Source: Acinetobacter sp. ANC 4470
GTDB taxonomy: Bacteria > Pseudomonadota > Gammaproteobacteria > Pseudomonadales > Moraxellaceae
Direction of reading: 5' to 3'
DNA length: 64,000 bases
Assembly: GCF_002135335.1 (NCBI RefSeq)
Contig: NZ_NEGC01000004.1
Location: forward strand, 1-64,000
The number at the start of each line of letters is the position of its first letter. Positions within the stretch are counted from its first letter, which is position 1. A program made the position numbers and the translations under genes. This document shows positions 37,723 through 49,231 of this stretch, one piece after another. The notes under the pieces were generated by a model. It was not told the DNA's origin. It did not search any database and saw only the letters and a list, made by a program, of their open reading frames with translations.

Positions 37723-37863
37723 GGAACTTAAATAAAGTAGTATCCAATACAGCGAAACTAAATATATTTGATTTGTTAAATATGAATTAAGCACTTTGCG
37801 TATTCATTGATCTATGCTAATTAAGGCAATACTAATTTAAATAATGACGATAGGTTTAAAAAA

Positions 37864-38352
37864 ATGAGTCAAGTAGACCCAAATGTCTATCAGAATTCAG
37901 TAGCTCCAATTCATAACCGACTTTTTTTTCGTTTATTTCAGGCAAGTAATACTTTAGATCGCCAATGTCAAAAAGAATTAGGTATTTCAACTATACATTG
38001 GGCAGTTCTGGGGGCTTTATCGCGTCCATCAGTTAAGACAGGCATGTCTTTTTCTGACTTAACCAACTATTTAGGGGTCAGCCGACAAAGTTTGGATGGC
38101 GTATTAAAGCGTCTTGAACGTGATGGAGAAGTTCAACGTGTGAGCGATACACAGGATCGTCGGGTTAAAAATGTAGCCCTCACTGAAAATGGTCAACAAG
38201 CATGGTTACAATTACAACTTAAAGTTGCTGATTTTTATCAACAAACTTTCGAAGGTTTTTTATTTGATGACATGGTGACCCTTGCTCATTTAATTAATAA
38301 ACTAAAGGATAGTATTGCGAAAGTGAATCTGACGGATGCAGATATAAAATAA
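37864..38352 (+). CDS. MarR-family transcriptional regulator
   Basis: A 162-residue MarR-type winged-helix protein. The DNA-binding part reads FSDLTNYLGVSRQSLDGVLKRLE, and the wing DTQDRRVKNVALTENGQ is typical. The family often responds to aromatic acids. It is followed by its own terminator. The nearest plus-strand gene downstream is an AAHS transporter more than 600 bases away, which is a possible target because MarR proteins frequently control aromatic acid permeases; this is inference. Confidence 0.85.
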   Translation: MSQVDPNVYQNSVAPIHNRLFFRLFQASNTLDRQCQKELGISTIHWAVLGALSRPSVKTGMSFSDLTNYLGVSRQSLDGVLKRLERDGEVQRVSDTQDRRVKNVALTENGQQAWLQLQLKVADFYQQTFEGFLFDDMVTLAHLINKLKDSIAKVNLTDADIK

Positions 38353-38399
38353 AATTTTATCTACTACAGCCCCAAATATATTTATTCTTTTTCATATCA

Positions 38400-38428
38400 G
38401 CTAAATCTTTTTAGATTTAGCTTTTTAT
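38400..38428 (+). terminator. Terminator after marR-type gene
   Basis: A perfect 9-base stem GCTAAATCT/AGATTTAGC with a 4-base loop followed by TTTTTATTT. Confidence 0.85.
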
Positions 38429-38971
38429 TTGAGCAAATTTACGACCATCTGCAGATAAAATCTCTCATCGGGCAAATCATTATTTTATTCAATTATAACA
38501 ATTACATATTAAATCTATCGAAATATAGTCACGTGAAATTTTAATTATTAAATTTATCTAAAATAATTTATTAGTAAATATAATCTATTTAACTTATCAT
38601 TACTTATCAAGTAAAATCTACAAATAGGTCAGTTAGATGATATTTAAAGTCCAAACCATATTTATATCTTATTGAATTTTATTGAATAAAAAATAAACAT
38701 AAAATATATATGTAATGCTGTTGACATATATTAGCTTTATAACTAGTTTGTTTAATTAAGCAGCGTTTTAGATAGGGGTGGGTCACACCAAAAAATAAAA
38801 TAGAAATTGATTGCCTGATTAAAACAGTTTGAAGAGATTTAAATCGAAAAATCTCTGATAAGAATAAGTAAAGTTTTAAAAAAATTGGATGAAAATTAGG
38901 AAAACTCAACAATTTGATTTTTCTAAAAATATTTAGAACAACTAATGATCATAAATATCAAGGAAATGATT
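38429..38971. other. AT-rich gap upstream of the second AAHS transporter
   Basis: About 540 very AT-rich bases. I see no supported gene; a 77-codon minus-strand frame (38679-38912) is low-complexity and has no ribosome binding site. The right part must contain the promoter of the transporter gene. Confidence 0.55.
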
Positions 38972-40345
38972 ATGCAGTACATAGATGTACATAAAGTTGC
39001 AGATGAAGCGAAATTTAATAAGTTTCATGCAAAAGTTCTAGCTTGGTGTTTTATCATTATTATTATCGACGGATATGATATAGCAGTTGCTGGAGCTGCA
39101 TTGCCCTCTATTATGACCGAAATGGGCGTGACTGCTTCGACGGCTGGTTTTATGGCCAGTTCAGCACTTTTCGGTATGATGTTTGGCGCCATATTTCTAG
39201 GTGCATTGTCAGATAAAATTGGCCGCCGACTGACCATCGCAATTTGTGTATTTTTATTCAGTGTTTTTACTGCTGCTGCCGGTTTAGCCAATGATCCAGT
39301 GACCTTTAGTATTTTACGTTTTATCGCTGGATTAGGCATTGGAGGGGTAATGCCGAATATTGTTGCTCAAATGACAGAATATTCTCCTAAAAAAATCCGC
39401 AGTTTAATGACGACATTTATGTTCTCTGGTTATGCAATTGGCGGTATTTTAGCAGCGGTGATTGGTAAACAATTTATTGTTGAATTTGGCTGGCAAGTGG
39501 TATTTTTTGCTGCGGGTGTTCCTGTTTTGCTACTGCCATTTATTATGAAATCAATGCCTGAATCTTTGGCCTATTTATTAAAACGTCAAAATCAGCAAGA
39601 TTTACAAAAAGTAGTCAAGGACATCAACCCAAATATTCAAATGAATGCTTCGGTTGAATTTACCCAAACCATAAAAGCGGATACTGAAAATACCCCGATG
39701 GTTCAATTGTTTAAGGAAGGTCGTTCATTCAGCACTTTAATGTTCTGGGGTGCATATTTTACCGGTCTATTCATGGTTTATGCCTTAAGCACATGGCTAA
39801 CCAAATTGATGGCAATGTCAGGTTATACCTTAGGTTCTGCCTTAAGTTTTGTGATTGCATTGAATATCGGTGCAGTTGCTGGCTGTATTGTCGGTGGCTG
39901 GCTAGCAGACCGTTTCCATATTAAATGGGTTCTGGTTTCTATGTATTCATTGGGCAGTGTGTTCTTGTATATGATGACGATGCCAATGCCTATTGAAGTA
40001 TTGTATTTCAATATTGCGATGGTGGGTGCATGTACAACAGGTGCTCAAATTGTGGCGTATGCTTATTGTGGTCAATTCTACCCAAGTGGGATTCGTGCTA
40101 CAGGCATTGGCATGGCGGCAGGTATTGGGCGAATGGGAGCGATTCTTTCCCCAGTACTGATTGGTTTCATTGTTGCGTTAAACCTACCAATTGAACAAAA
40201 CTTCATGGTGATTGCAGCAGCAGGTTTAATTGGCGCAGTGGCATTATCGTTTATTAATCATAATCGTTCTGATGCGGTATTAAGTAGCCTTAAAACCACA
40301 CCATCAGAAGGTGAAAATTATATAGAACAACCACTTAAACAATAA
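38972..40345 (+). CDS. Aromatic acid:H+ symporter, AAHS family (second copy)
   Basis: A 457-residue MFS permease paralogous to the BenK-like protein at 30.2 kb. It carries the same signatures: IIIIDGYDIAVAGAALP, GALSDKIGRRLTIA and RFIAGLGIGGVMPNIVAQM. The ATG at 38972 (MQYIDVHKVADEAKF) has AAGGA about 8 bases upstream, and this N-terminus aligns with the LVDEAKF start of the paralog. The substrate may be cis,cis-muconate (MucK-like), benzoate or another aromatic acid; sequence alone does not decide. It stands alone and is followed by a strong hairpin. Confidence 0.85.
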   Translation: MQYIDVHKVADEAKFNKFHAKVLAWCFIIIIIDGYDIAVAGAALPSIMTEMGVTASTAGFMASSALFGMMFGAIFLGALSDKIGRRLTIAICVFLFSVFTAAAGLANDPVTFSILRFIAGLGIGGVMPNIVAQMTEYSPKKIRSLMTTFMFSGYAIGGILAAVIGKQFIVEFGWQVVFFAAGVPVLLLPFIMKSMPESLAYLLKRQNQQDLQKVVKDINPNIQMNASVEFTQTIKADTENTPMVQLFKEGRSFSTLMFWGAYFTGLFMVYALSTWLTKLMAMSGYTLGSALSFVIALNIGAVAGCIVGGWLADRFHIKWVLVSMYSLGSVFLYMMTMPMPIEVLYFNIAMVGACTTGAQIVAYAYCGQFYPSGIRATGIGMAAGIGRMGAILSPVLIGFIVALNLPIEQNFMVIAAAGLIGAVALSFINHNRSDAVLSSLKTTPSEGENYIEQPLKQ

Positions 40346-40366
40346 ATCAGTTAAATAGCTCTATAG

Positions 40367-40426
40367 CCTGAAACTTATTTTATAAATGATATTCATCAAT
40401 CATTAAAAATAAGTTTCAGGTTTTTT
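40367..40426 (+). terminator. Terminator after AAHS transporter
   Basis: A perfect 14-base stem (CCTGAAACTTATTT at 40367-40380 with 40407-40420) followed by six T. The 26-base loop is long but the tail is convincing. Confidence 0.8.
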
Positions 40427-40879
40427 ATTGAATATAAATTGGTTGATTTTATTAAAAAATATTGCTGTTTATAATTTATCTATTCCTTTTTCATCCTAAT
40501 AAAAACATTGTTTTTATATTTCATTGTTCAAAATATTGGTCTGTCGAATCAAGTTAGAATTAAGCGATCCATCTTTTATTTATGATGTTTTATGAAGGTA
40601 AGTTTAGTTTTAAATATGGATGATCAATTCTCGGCTTTATCTGAATTGTTTTACGATAGATGATAGGGAAGATATTAACTGGGCTAATAGGCATGAATAA
40701 TACAAACAAAAATTGTTAGCCTGATATGCGTAATAGATTTCGGATATGAATAGTTTTTTGAATAGAAAAAGTGTTTAATATCAACTAAAATCATTAAAAA
40801 ATATCGATCAGATAAGACTGTAGTAATTTTAAAAGATAAGAGCGTTGAATGCTCTTGAGTGAGACAAATGATAAAATAT
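40427..40879. other. AT-rich gap, no supported gene
   Basis: About 450 bases between two convergent transcription units, both with terminators. Short open frames here lack ribosome binding sites and protein-like composition. Nothing else recognised. Confidence 0.5.
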
Positions 40880-40908
40880 AAAAATGGCATGATTAACATG
40901 CCATTTTT
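40880..40908 (-). terminator. Terminator after the AtoE-type permease (end of liu/ato run)
   Basis: A perfect 12-base stem AAAAATGGCATG/CATGCCATTTTT with a 5-base loop, 22 bases beyond the atoE stop; the minus strand continues into a T-rich run. Confidence 0.85.
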
Positions 40909-40929
40909 ATAATGCTTTATACTATCTGC

Positions 40930-42339
40930 TTAAAAAGTAGGAGCGGTATAGGTTAAGGTTCGACCTAAGATCCATAATAAAAATAAGACTAATGGAAGGT
41001 GGAAAACAAGCTGTGTCACGGTAAAACCAATCACATCTTTGGCTTTCAATTTCAAAATACCAAGCATTGGCAACATAAAGAAAGGATTAATTAAGTTAGG
41101 AAGTGCCTCAGCTGCATTGTAAATTTGCACCGACCAGCCTAAATGTATTTTTAAATCATGTGCTGCTTGCATCACATAAGGGGCCTCAATAATCCATTTA
41201 CCGCCGCCAGATGGAATGAAAAATCCTAGAATGGCCGAGTAGAGTCCCATCACAATAGCAAAAGTTTCTTTTGAAGCAATCGAGACAAAAAACTCTGCAA
41301 TATAGTGAGATAGAGATAAATCTTGACTATTTATGGCGGTGGTCATAATGAACGCAATACTGCCATAAAGTGGAAATTGAATCAGTACACCTGATACCGC
41401 AGGAACGGCTTTAGATACAGCATTTAGAAAATTACGCGGCGTGCCATGTAATGCAATACCAAGCATGAGGAAGATAAAGTTGTAAGTATTTAGACTGGAA
41501 ATCGCAAGAATCGGGTTGCTTTTGGTGAATTCGTTAAACATCCAGATCAAACCTAAAGTAACAATAAAGATACTGAGGATTGGGGAGTTTTCTAGCCAGT
41601 CACCGGGGCGTTTTTTGCTTTGAACCTCAGTTTTTTCTGATTCAAAGCGAATATTAAAATCATCAATGGTTTTAATGCCATTGCCTTTGGGTGCAGACCA
41701 GAATGCGATTGCAATAGAGGCAATAATCAATACCCCAGTCATAATCATGGATTGTGGTAAGAAAATGGTTTCAGTAAAAGGAATAACACCCGTTAAGTTA
41801 TAAAGGGGTTCAGGTAAACTGGCTTTATTGGCTTGTAACTGTGCGGCTGAAGAACTGATTCCTAGTGCCCATGTTGCGCCCATACCAATAATGGCGGCAG
41901 CAGCAGCAGCACGATAATCCATATTCAGTTCTTTACGTTTTGACAGGGCAATAACCAAAAGAGCTGTTAAAACAGTACTCATTGCCCAGTTAATTAAAGA
42001 AACAAATAAGCTGACTGTTGCAACCATCACAATGGCATTGCGACCTGAGGTTGGAATCATCGCTATTTTTTGAATCAGCATTTCCACAGGTTTAGATACT
42101 GAGACCACATAGCCCACCACAATGAGCATACACATTTGCATGGTAAACGGAATTAGGCTCCAGAAACCATTACCAAATGAAATGGCAACATCCTGGACTG
42201 GTGCACCGATACCTATGGCTGCGATAGAAACAATAATGACCCCTAAAAGGGCAAAAATATAGGAATCAGGAAACCATTTTTCTGACCAATCACTGACTTT
42301 CAAAGCAAATCTTTGTAATATATTTTGAGAATTATCCAT
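40930..42339 (-). CDS. atoE: AtoE-type short-chain fatty acid permease
   Basis: A 469-residue inner-membrane protein of the short-chain fatty acid transporter family (AtoE), with features such as FGNGFWSLIPFTMQMCMLIV and FFIPSGGGKWIIEAPYVMQA. It would import acetoacetate or butyrate. The ATG at 42339 (MDNSQNILQRF) has AAGGA about 9 bases upstream; the longer frame is not supported. It is the last gene of the liu-ato run and directly follows the CoA-transferase genes, as in classical ato operons, so acetoacetate is the likely substrate. Confidence 0.9.
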   Translation of the reverse strand: MDNSQNILQRFALKVSDWSEKWFPDSYIFALLGVIIVSIAAIGIGAPVQDVAISFGNGFWSLIPFTMQMCMLIVVGYVVSVSKPVEMLIQKIAMIPTSGRNAIVMVATVSLFVSLINWAMSTVLTALLVIALSKRKELNMDYRAAAAAAIIGMGATWALGISSSAAQLQANKASLPEPLYNLTGVIPFTETIFLPQSMIMTGVLIIASIAIAFWSAPKGNGIKTIDDFNIRFESEKTEVQSKKRPGDWLENSPILSIFIVTLGLIWMFNEFTKSNPILAISSLNTYNFIFLMLGIALHGTPRNFLNAVSKAVPAVSGVLIQFPLYGSIAFIMTTAINSQDLSLSHYIAEFFVSIASKETFAIVMGLYSAILGFFIPSGGGKWIIEAPYVMQAAHDLKIHLGWSVQIYNAAEALPNLINPFFMLPMLGILKLKAKDVIGFTVTQLVFHLPLVLFLLWILGRTLTYTAPTF

Positions 42340-42452
42340 ACTTAAGCATCCTTTTATTTTAAACAATTTTTACTGGCATATCCGTGCCACAAATGACTTT
42401 TAAAATTTTGACCAAATTGAAGGGGGAAGTATAGGTGGGTCGTTCAAATCAA

Positions 42453-43082
42453 TTATTGAATCAAGCTCACACCTGTAACTTTTTGAAGATCTTCAAAACT
42501 TACACCTTGGGCCAGTTCAACTAATTTAATGCCGTGTTCAGTAATATCCATAACGGCTAAATCTGTAATTACACGATTAACCACGCCTTTACCTGTTAAA
42601 GGCAGGCTACATTGCGCGACAATTTTTGGTGTGCCATCTTTTGCGCAGTGCTCCATCAGTACCACCACTTTTTGCACACCAGCAACCAGATCCATAGCAC
42701 CGCCCATGCCTTTAACTTTTTTACCCGGAATCATCCAATTGGCAAGATCGCCAGTTTGGGATACTTCCATAGCACCCAAAATGGCAATATTGACATGCCC
42801 ACCACGAATCATCGCAAAGGATTCTGCACTAGAAAAAAATGCTGCACCTTTACGTGCCGTGACGGTTTGCTTGCCTGCGTTGATTAAATCGGCATCTACG
42901 GTATCAATAGTTGGGAATTCACCTATCCCCAGTAAACCATTTTCAGACTGCAACCAGACATTAATATGTTCAGGAATATAATTGGCAACTAGAGTTGGTA
43001 AGCCAATACCTAAATTGACATAAAAACCATCTTGTAGTTCCAAAGCGGCGCGTTGCGCCATTTCATTACGTGTCCAAGCCAT
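42453..43082 (-). CDS. atoA: Acetoacetate (3-oxoacid) CoA-transferase subunit B
   Basis: A 209-residue beta subunit of a family I CoA-transferase. The catalytic Glu is in [15 protein letters not shown], and [20 protein letters not shown] is typical of the acetoacetate (SCOT/AtoA) type. With the alpha subunit encoded 3 bases upstream it transfers CoA from succinyl-CoA or acetyl-CoA to acetoacetate. It is a paralog of catJ at 19.8 kb. Placement after mvaB gives it the role of activating the acetoacetate made in leucine breakdown. Confidence 0.9.
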   Translation of the reverse strand: MAWTRNEMAQRAALELQDGFYVNLGIGLPTLVANYIPEHINVWLQSENGLLGIGEFPTIDTVDADLINAGKQTVTARKGAAFFSSAESFAMIRGGHVNIAILGAMEVSQTGDLANWMIPGKKVKGMGGAMDLVAGVQKVVVLMEHCAKDGTPKIVAQCSLPLTGKGVVNRVITDLAVMDITEHGIKLVELAQGVSFEDLQKVTGVSLIQ

Positions 43083-43085
43083 TAT

Positions 43086-43787
43086 TTACACCTCCGTTTT
43101 CAATGTCATTTGTTCAATACGTTTTTCAGGGTGCGCATTTAAGACAATACGGTTGATGTAAATGCCCGGTAAATGAATTTCATCTGGATCTAAATCACCA
43201 ATTTCAACAATTTCTTCCACTTCAGCTATGCTGATTTTTCCTGCCATAGCACAAACTGGGTTAAAGTTTTGTGCTGTTTTACGAAAAATTAAATTACCTG
43301 CTTTATCTGCTTTATAAGCTTTAACCAGCGCAATATCTGCAGTTAACGATTTTTCTAAAATATATTCTTTACCATCAAACTCACGTAATTCTTTACCTTC
43401 AGCAATGAGGGTTCCAACGCCTGTTTGGGTGAAAAATGCTGGAATACCTGCACCGCCTGCACGAAGTTTTTCGGCTAAAGTACCTTGCGGTGTAAGTTCT
43501 ACTTCAAGTTCACCATTCAAATACTGACGTTCAAATTCTTTATTTTCCCCGACATAAGAGGAAATCATTTTTTTAATTTGTTTCGTTTCTAGTAACAATC
43601 CTAAACCAAAACCATCGATACCAGCATTATTGGAAATGCATGTTAAGCCTGTAACACCTGTGTCTTTTAAAGCTTGAATGAGTGCTTCAGGAATACCACA
43701 CAAACCAAAGCCACCAACAGCAAAGGTTTGATTATTGACCGCAATATCCGCCAACGCATCATGTGCACTTGCTACAACTTTATTCAT
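43086..43787 (-). CDS. atoD: Acetoacetate (3-oxoacid) CoA-transferase subunit A
   Basis: A 233-residue alpha subunit of a family I CoA-transferase with the CoA-binding stretch [17 protein letters not shown], then [13 protein letters not shown]. It partners the following beta subunit. The gap to mvaB upstream is about 95 bases. Paralogous to catI at 20.5 kb; the [10 protein letters not shown] form is that of the acetoacetate-type enzymes. Confidence 0.9.
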   Translation of the reverse strand: MNKVVASAHDALADIAVNNQTFAVGGFGLCGIPEALIQALKDTGVTGLTCISNNAGIDGFGLGLLLETKQIKKMISSYVGENKEFERQYLNGELEVELTPQGTLAEKLRAGGAGIPAFFTQTGVGTLIAEGKELREFDGKEYILEKSLTADIALVKAYKADKAGNLIFRKTAQNFNPVCAMAGKISIAEVEEIVEIGDLDPDEIHLPGIYINRIVLNAHPEKRIEQMTLKTEV

Positions 43788-43881
43788 CCTTAAAATCCTT
43801 TTTCCATTGCATCGTTATTATTAGCATTGTGCCGAGTTTTTTATAAATTGAATTTTTCTAATGTGTAATAAGAAAAACTAA

Positions 43882-44784
43882 TTAATCAGGAATGTTTGCC
43901 CAATAAGCATTGGCATAGTTGGATGGATTGGTACGATTCAATACTTGACTGATATTTTGACTAGCATGCATTAAAGTATCTAAGTGAATACCCGTTTCAA
44001 AACCCATCTTAGACAGCAGGTAATACAAGTCTTCGGTTGCCACATTGCCCGATGCACCTTTGGCATAAGGACAACCGCCTAAACCAGCAAGGGATGAATC
44101 AAAAACCCGAATGCCTTGCGTTAATGATTGATAGATGTTGGCAATCGCCATGCCATAGGTATTATGAAAATGACCAGCTAAAACGCGACTGTCCATTTCA
44201 GCCAAACAAACGTCCCAAACCTTTTTGACTCGATCTGGTGTAGCTGTGCCAATCGTTTCACCTAAGGAAACTTCATAGCAGCCCATATCTAATAAACGTT
44301 TGCTGACTTTGGCAACGCGCTGAGGATCAATCGCACCTTCATAAGGGCAATCGACCATACAAGAGACATAGCCACGGACTTTAATGTTACTGGCTTTAGC
44401 AGCTGCCATAACATCTGTAAATTTCTCCAAGCTTTCGTCAATCGAGCAATTAATATTTTTTTGGGTAAAACTTTCAGAAGTTGCGGTAAATACCGCAACT
44501 TCTTGACAGCCCACAGCACGTGCAGATTCAAAACCTTTTAAATTCGGGGTAAGAAGGCTGAACTGAATATTGGGGTCTTTGGGCAATTGGGCAAAAAGCA
44601 CATCGCTTTCTGCCATTTGTGGTACCCATTTTGCCGAAACACAGGAACCGACTTCAATCGACTTTAGGCCAGTTTTCATCAAATCTAAAATAAAGGCTTT
44701 ACGTTGTTCCAGCGTGAGCGGGGTCTTTTCATTTTGCAAACCATCACGTGGGCCAACTTCCACTATCTTGACAAATTCACTCAT
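43882..44784 (-). CDS. mvaB: Hydroxymethylglutaryl-CoA lyase
   Basis: A 300-residue TIM-barrel lyase that splits HMG-CoA into acetoacetate and acetyl-CoA. The N-terminal VEVGPRDGLQNE and the active-site cysteine loop LGGCPYAKGASGNVATED are diagnostic. Its start codon overlaps the liuD stop by 4 bases, indicating coupling. In Pseudomonas the equivalent gene is liuE. It is the last step of leucine/isovalerate degradation and feeds the CoA-transferase encoded downstream. Confidence 0.94.
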   Translation of the reverse strand: MSEFVKIVEVGPRDGLQNEKTPLTLEQRKAFILDLMKTGLKSIEVGSCVSAKWVPQMAESDVLFAQLPKDPNIQFSLLTPNLKGFESARAVGCQEVAVFTATSESFTQKNINCSIDESLEKFTDVMAAAKASNIKVRGYVSCMVDCPYEGAIDPQRVAKVSKRLLDMGCYEVSLGETIGTATPDRVKKVWDVCLAEMDSRVLAGHFHNTYGMAIANIYQSLTQGIRVFDSSLAGLGGCPYAKGASGNVATEDLYYLLSKMGFETGIHLDTLMHASQNISQVLNRTNPSNYANAYWANIPD

Positions 44785-46772
44785 GCAACTTGCTCCAAAG
44801 ACTGAAATTCCACAAGTTCGTCACCGGCTTTGACCTGATCACCGACCTGAAAATACCAAGAACTGATCATGCCATCATGCGGCGCGCGGATGGCATATTC
44901 CATTTTCATGGCTTCAAGCGTCATCAGCACATCATCCTTTTTGACCTGTTCATTTAAAGCTACCAAAACTTGGGTAATCACGCCCGGCATGGGCGCTTTT
45001 AAATTCGCTTCGGTACTTTGTGTCTCATCTGCTGAGAATTTTTGGCTAGGATAAGCAAACTTATAACTTTGACTGTCTTTAAAAAGTGTTAAACCCTGAT
45101 GATTTCGGCTAAAGGCAAATTTATCATGTTTACCATCCATTTTAATTTGAATGCTATTTCTGCTGAGAATTTCCCCAGAAATACGATATTTATCACCCTG
45201 ATATTCGGCAATAAATGCATCATTTTCAGCCGTGAAGCGCACCTGAAGTGGTTGATCATCCTGCATCAGTTTTAAGCAATAGTTACTGTTAATATTGATA
45301 CGCCAAAGCGACTCAGTCTGCCAAACTGGATTGCTAGCAGTTTTATTTTGGCTAAAAGGGGATAGCAGCTCAGTAAATGCAGCAGTGATTACTAGTTGGG
45401 GTGGAATACTGTGTATTGTTGGAAATAAAAAGGCATCTTCACGCTGAATCAGATTGGTATCTAATTGCGCATGCTTAAAGGAGTCACAGCGCACAATGCG
45501 GTCAAGAAAAGCAATATTATTGCCCAAACCTTCGACATGAAACTGACCTAAAGCATGGTGCATCTGTACCAGTGCTGCTTCACGGTTTTCACCCCAGACA
45601 ATGAGTTTGGCGATCATCGGGTCATAATAGGTGCTGATTTCATCACCTTCAACAATGCCGCTGTCGACACGCACAAACTGATTTTGCTCTGGATAATGTA
45701 AATAGCTGATTTGACCAATAGCAGGTAAGAAGCCTTTTTCAGGTTCTTCTGCATACACACGGGCTTCAATGGCGTGGCCATGAATGCTTAATTCATGCTG
45801 CTGTTTAGGCAATGGCTCGCCAAAGGCTACTCGAAGCTGCCATTCAACTAAATCGACACCAGTAATCATTTCAGTGACTGGATGCTCGACTTGTAAGCGG
45901 GTATTCATTTCCATGAAATACGCTGTACCATCTTGCTCAACAATAAATTCCACTGTGCCTGCACCGACATAATCAACCGCGCGAGCAGCATCAATCGCGG
46001 CTTGGCGCATGGCATCGAGTTTGTCTTGCGATACCAATGGTGCAGGGGCTTCTTCTAACACTTTTTGATGACGGCGCTGTACCGAACAATCACGTTCAAA
46101 TAGATGTACGTAGTTGCCATGTGAGTCACCAAAAACTTGAACTTCGATATGGCGCGGATTAATCACGTAGCGCTCAATCAACACTTCATCATTGCCGAAG
46201 CTGGATTTGGCTTCGCTTTTACAAGAGCTGAGCGAACTAAGGAAGTCTTCGCTGCGTTCCACTAAACGCATGCCTTTACCACCACCGCCAGCACTGGCTT
46301 TAATCAATACTGGATAACCAATCGCATCTGCCTGCTGTTTTAAAAAATGGATGTCCTGATTGGTGCCATGATAACCCGGAGTTAAGGGTACACCAGCTTT
46401 TTCCATCAAGGTTTTAGAGGTGGCTTTTAGCCCCATAGCAAGAATTGCCGCGACAGGGGGGCCAATGAAGGTAATGTTATTTTGCTGACATGCCAGTGCA
46501 AACTGATCATTTTCTGATAAAAAACCATAACCGGGATGAATTGCCTGTGCACCGGTATCCAGTGCCGCCTGAATAATACGTTCGCCTTGTAAATAGCTTT
46601 GTGCAGCAGGGGATTCGCCAATATAAATCGCTTCATCTGCTAGTTTGACGTGCTGCGCATTGGCATCTGCATCTGAATATACGGCAACCGTTGCAATACC
46701 TAATTTTTTTGCGCTGCGGATGACACGGCAGGCAATTTCACCACGGTTCGCAATGAGAATCTTTTGAAACAT
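44781..46772 (-). CDS. liuD: Methylcrotonoyl-CoA carboxylase biotin-containing alpha subunit
   Basis: A 663-residue biotin-dependent carboxylase subunit. Order of domains: biotin carboxylase (MFQKILIANRGEIACRVIRS at the start; ATP loop KASAGGGGKGMR; VEFIVEQDGTAYFMEMNTRL), a middle linker domain, and a C-terminal biotinyl domain with the carrier lysine in LEAMKMEY (about residue 629). It carboxylates 3-methylcrotonyl-CoA together with the LiuB subunit. Acetyl- or propionyl-CoA carboxylases look similar, but the flanking liu genes settle the substrate. Confidence 0.93.
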   Translation of the reverse strand: MFQKILIANRGEIACRVIRSAKKLGIATVAVYSDADANAQHVKLADEAIYIGESPAAQSYLQGERIIQAALDTGAQAIHPGYGFLSENDQFALACQQNNITFIGPPVAAILAMGLKATSKTLMEKAGVPLTPGYHGTNQDIHFLKQQADAIGYPVLIKASAGGGGKGMRLVERSEDFLSSLSSCKSEAKSSFGNDEVLIERYVINPRHIEVQVFGDSHGNYVHLFERDCSVQRRHQKVLEEAPAPLVSQDKLDAMRQAAIDAARAVDYVGAGTVEFIVEQDGTAYFMEMNTRLQVEHPVTEMITGVDLVEWQLRVAFGEPLPKQQHELSIHGHAIEARVYAEEPEKGFLPAIGQISYLHYPEQNQFVRVDSGIVEGDEISTYYDPMIAKLIVWGENREAALVQMHHALGQFHVEGLGNNIAFLDRIVRCDSFKHAQLDTNLIQREDAFLFPTIHSIPPQLVITAAFTELLSPFSQNKTASNPVWQTESLWRININSNYCLKLMQDDQPLQVRFTAENDAFIAEYQGDKYRISGEILSRNSIQIKMDGKHDKFAFSRNHQGLTLFKDSQSYKFAYPSQKFSADETQSTEANLKAPMPGVITQVLVALNEQVKKDDVLMTLEAMKMEYAIRAPHDGMISSWYFQVGDQVKAGDELVEFQSLEQVA

Positions 46773-46791
46773 CGTTATTTCCTTATTGTTG

Positions 46792-47586
46792 TTATGCTGT
46801 TGTCTTGATCCAAGAAGGACTTTGTTTATCTAAAAAAGCATTTAAGCCATTTTTAGCCTCATCTCCTTGACGCACATGGGCAATATGCTGTGCGGTTTGC
46901 AGTAGCAGTTGTTCTGTTAAAACCTGCTGATCCACCATTTGAATCAGTTGTTTAGAAGATGCCTGTGCTTGAGGGCCACCCAGCAGCAGCGCTTGTATAA
47001 TTTCATCCAGTTTGCTGTCGAGCTGTTCTGGTGGGGTGACTTCATGTACTAAGCCCATATTTTTCGCCTGTTCTGCTGAAATACGCTCTGCAGTTAAGAA
47101 ATAACGCGAAGCCTGACGTGCGCCAATCGCACGGATTACATAAGGACTAATGGTGGATGGTGCTAAGCCTAAACGAACTTCAGAGGTTGCAAATTTTGCA
47201 TCAGTGCTAGCAATGCAAATATCGCAAGCCGAAGCTAGTCCCATGCCACCACCAAAAGCAATGCCATGTACGCGCGCAATGGTCGGCTGTTTTAAACTAG
47301 CAAGGCTTTGCAGCATTTTCGCTAATTTCAGTGCATCGGCTTCATTGTCTTGCTGCGAGGCTTGCCCAGCCTGTTTCATCCAGTTCAGATCAGCACCTGC
47401 GGAAAAACTTTTGCCGCGTCCAGCCAATACCACCACGCGCACATCATCCTGCGCATTTAAATAGCTAAAACAGTGCTGCAATTCTTCAATAACGACTGTA
47501 TTGAAGGCATTGTGTAGTTCAGCACGGTTAATCCAGACTGTTGCAACCTGATAGGCCTGTTCGAGTTGTAAAAATTGACAGATCAT
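46792..47586 (-). CDS. liuC: Methylglutaconyl-CoA hydratase
   Basis: A 264-residue crotonase-family protein. The oxyanion-hole segments are AGRGKSFSAGADLNWM and GIAFGGGMGLASACDICIAS. It hydrates 3-methylglutaconyl-CoA to HMG-CoA, between the carboxylase and the lyase. The gene lies 19 bases before liuD and 12 bases after liuB. A general enoyl-CoA hydratase role is excluded only by context. Confidence 0.9.
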   Translation of the reverse strand: MICQFLQLEQAYQVATVWINRAELHNAFNTVVIEELQHCFSYLNAQDDVRVVVLAGRGKSFSAGADLNWMKQAGQASQQDNEADALKLAKMLQSLASLKQPTIARVHGIAFGGGMGLASACDICIASTDAKFATSEVRLGLAPSTISPYVIRAIGARQASRYFLTAERISAEQAKNMGLVHEVTPPEQLDSKLDEIIQALLLGGPQAQASSKQLIQMVDQQVLTEQLLLQTAQHIAHVRQGDEAKNGLNAFLDKQSPSWIKTTA

Positions 47587-47598
47587 TTTTTCACCTCC

Positions 47599-49200
<1,602 letters not shown>

Positions 49201-49231
49201 TCTGAACATCCCTATTAATGCTGAAAATGTT

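Noticed and set aside
38679..38912. 77-codon minus-strand frame in the AT-rich gap
   Set aside because: Low-complexity Phe/Leu/Ile-rich translation, no ribosome site, no family resemblance.
40684..40899. 71-codon minus-strand frame
   Set aside because: It overlaps the atoE terminator and has no start signal; composition is that of translated AT-rich spacer.
42453..43787. Second set of catI/catJ genes
   Set aside because: The paralogous CoA-transferase pair is placed after mvaB and before atoE and has the acetoacetate-type N-terminus, so it is called atoD/atoA.
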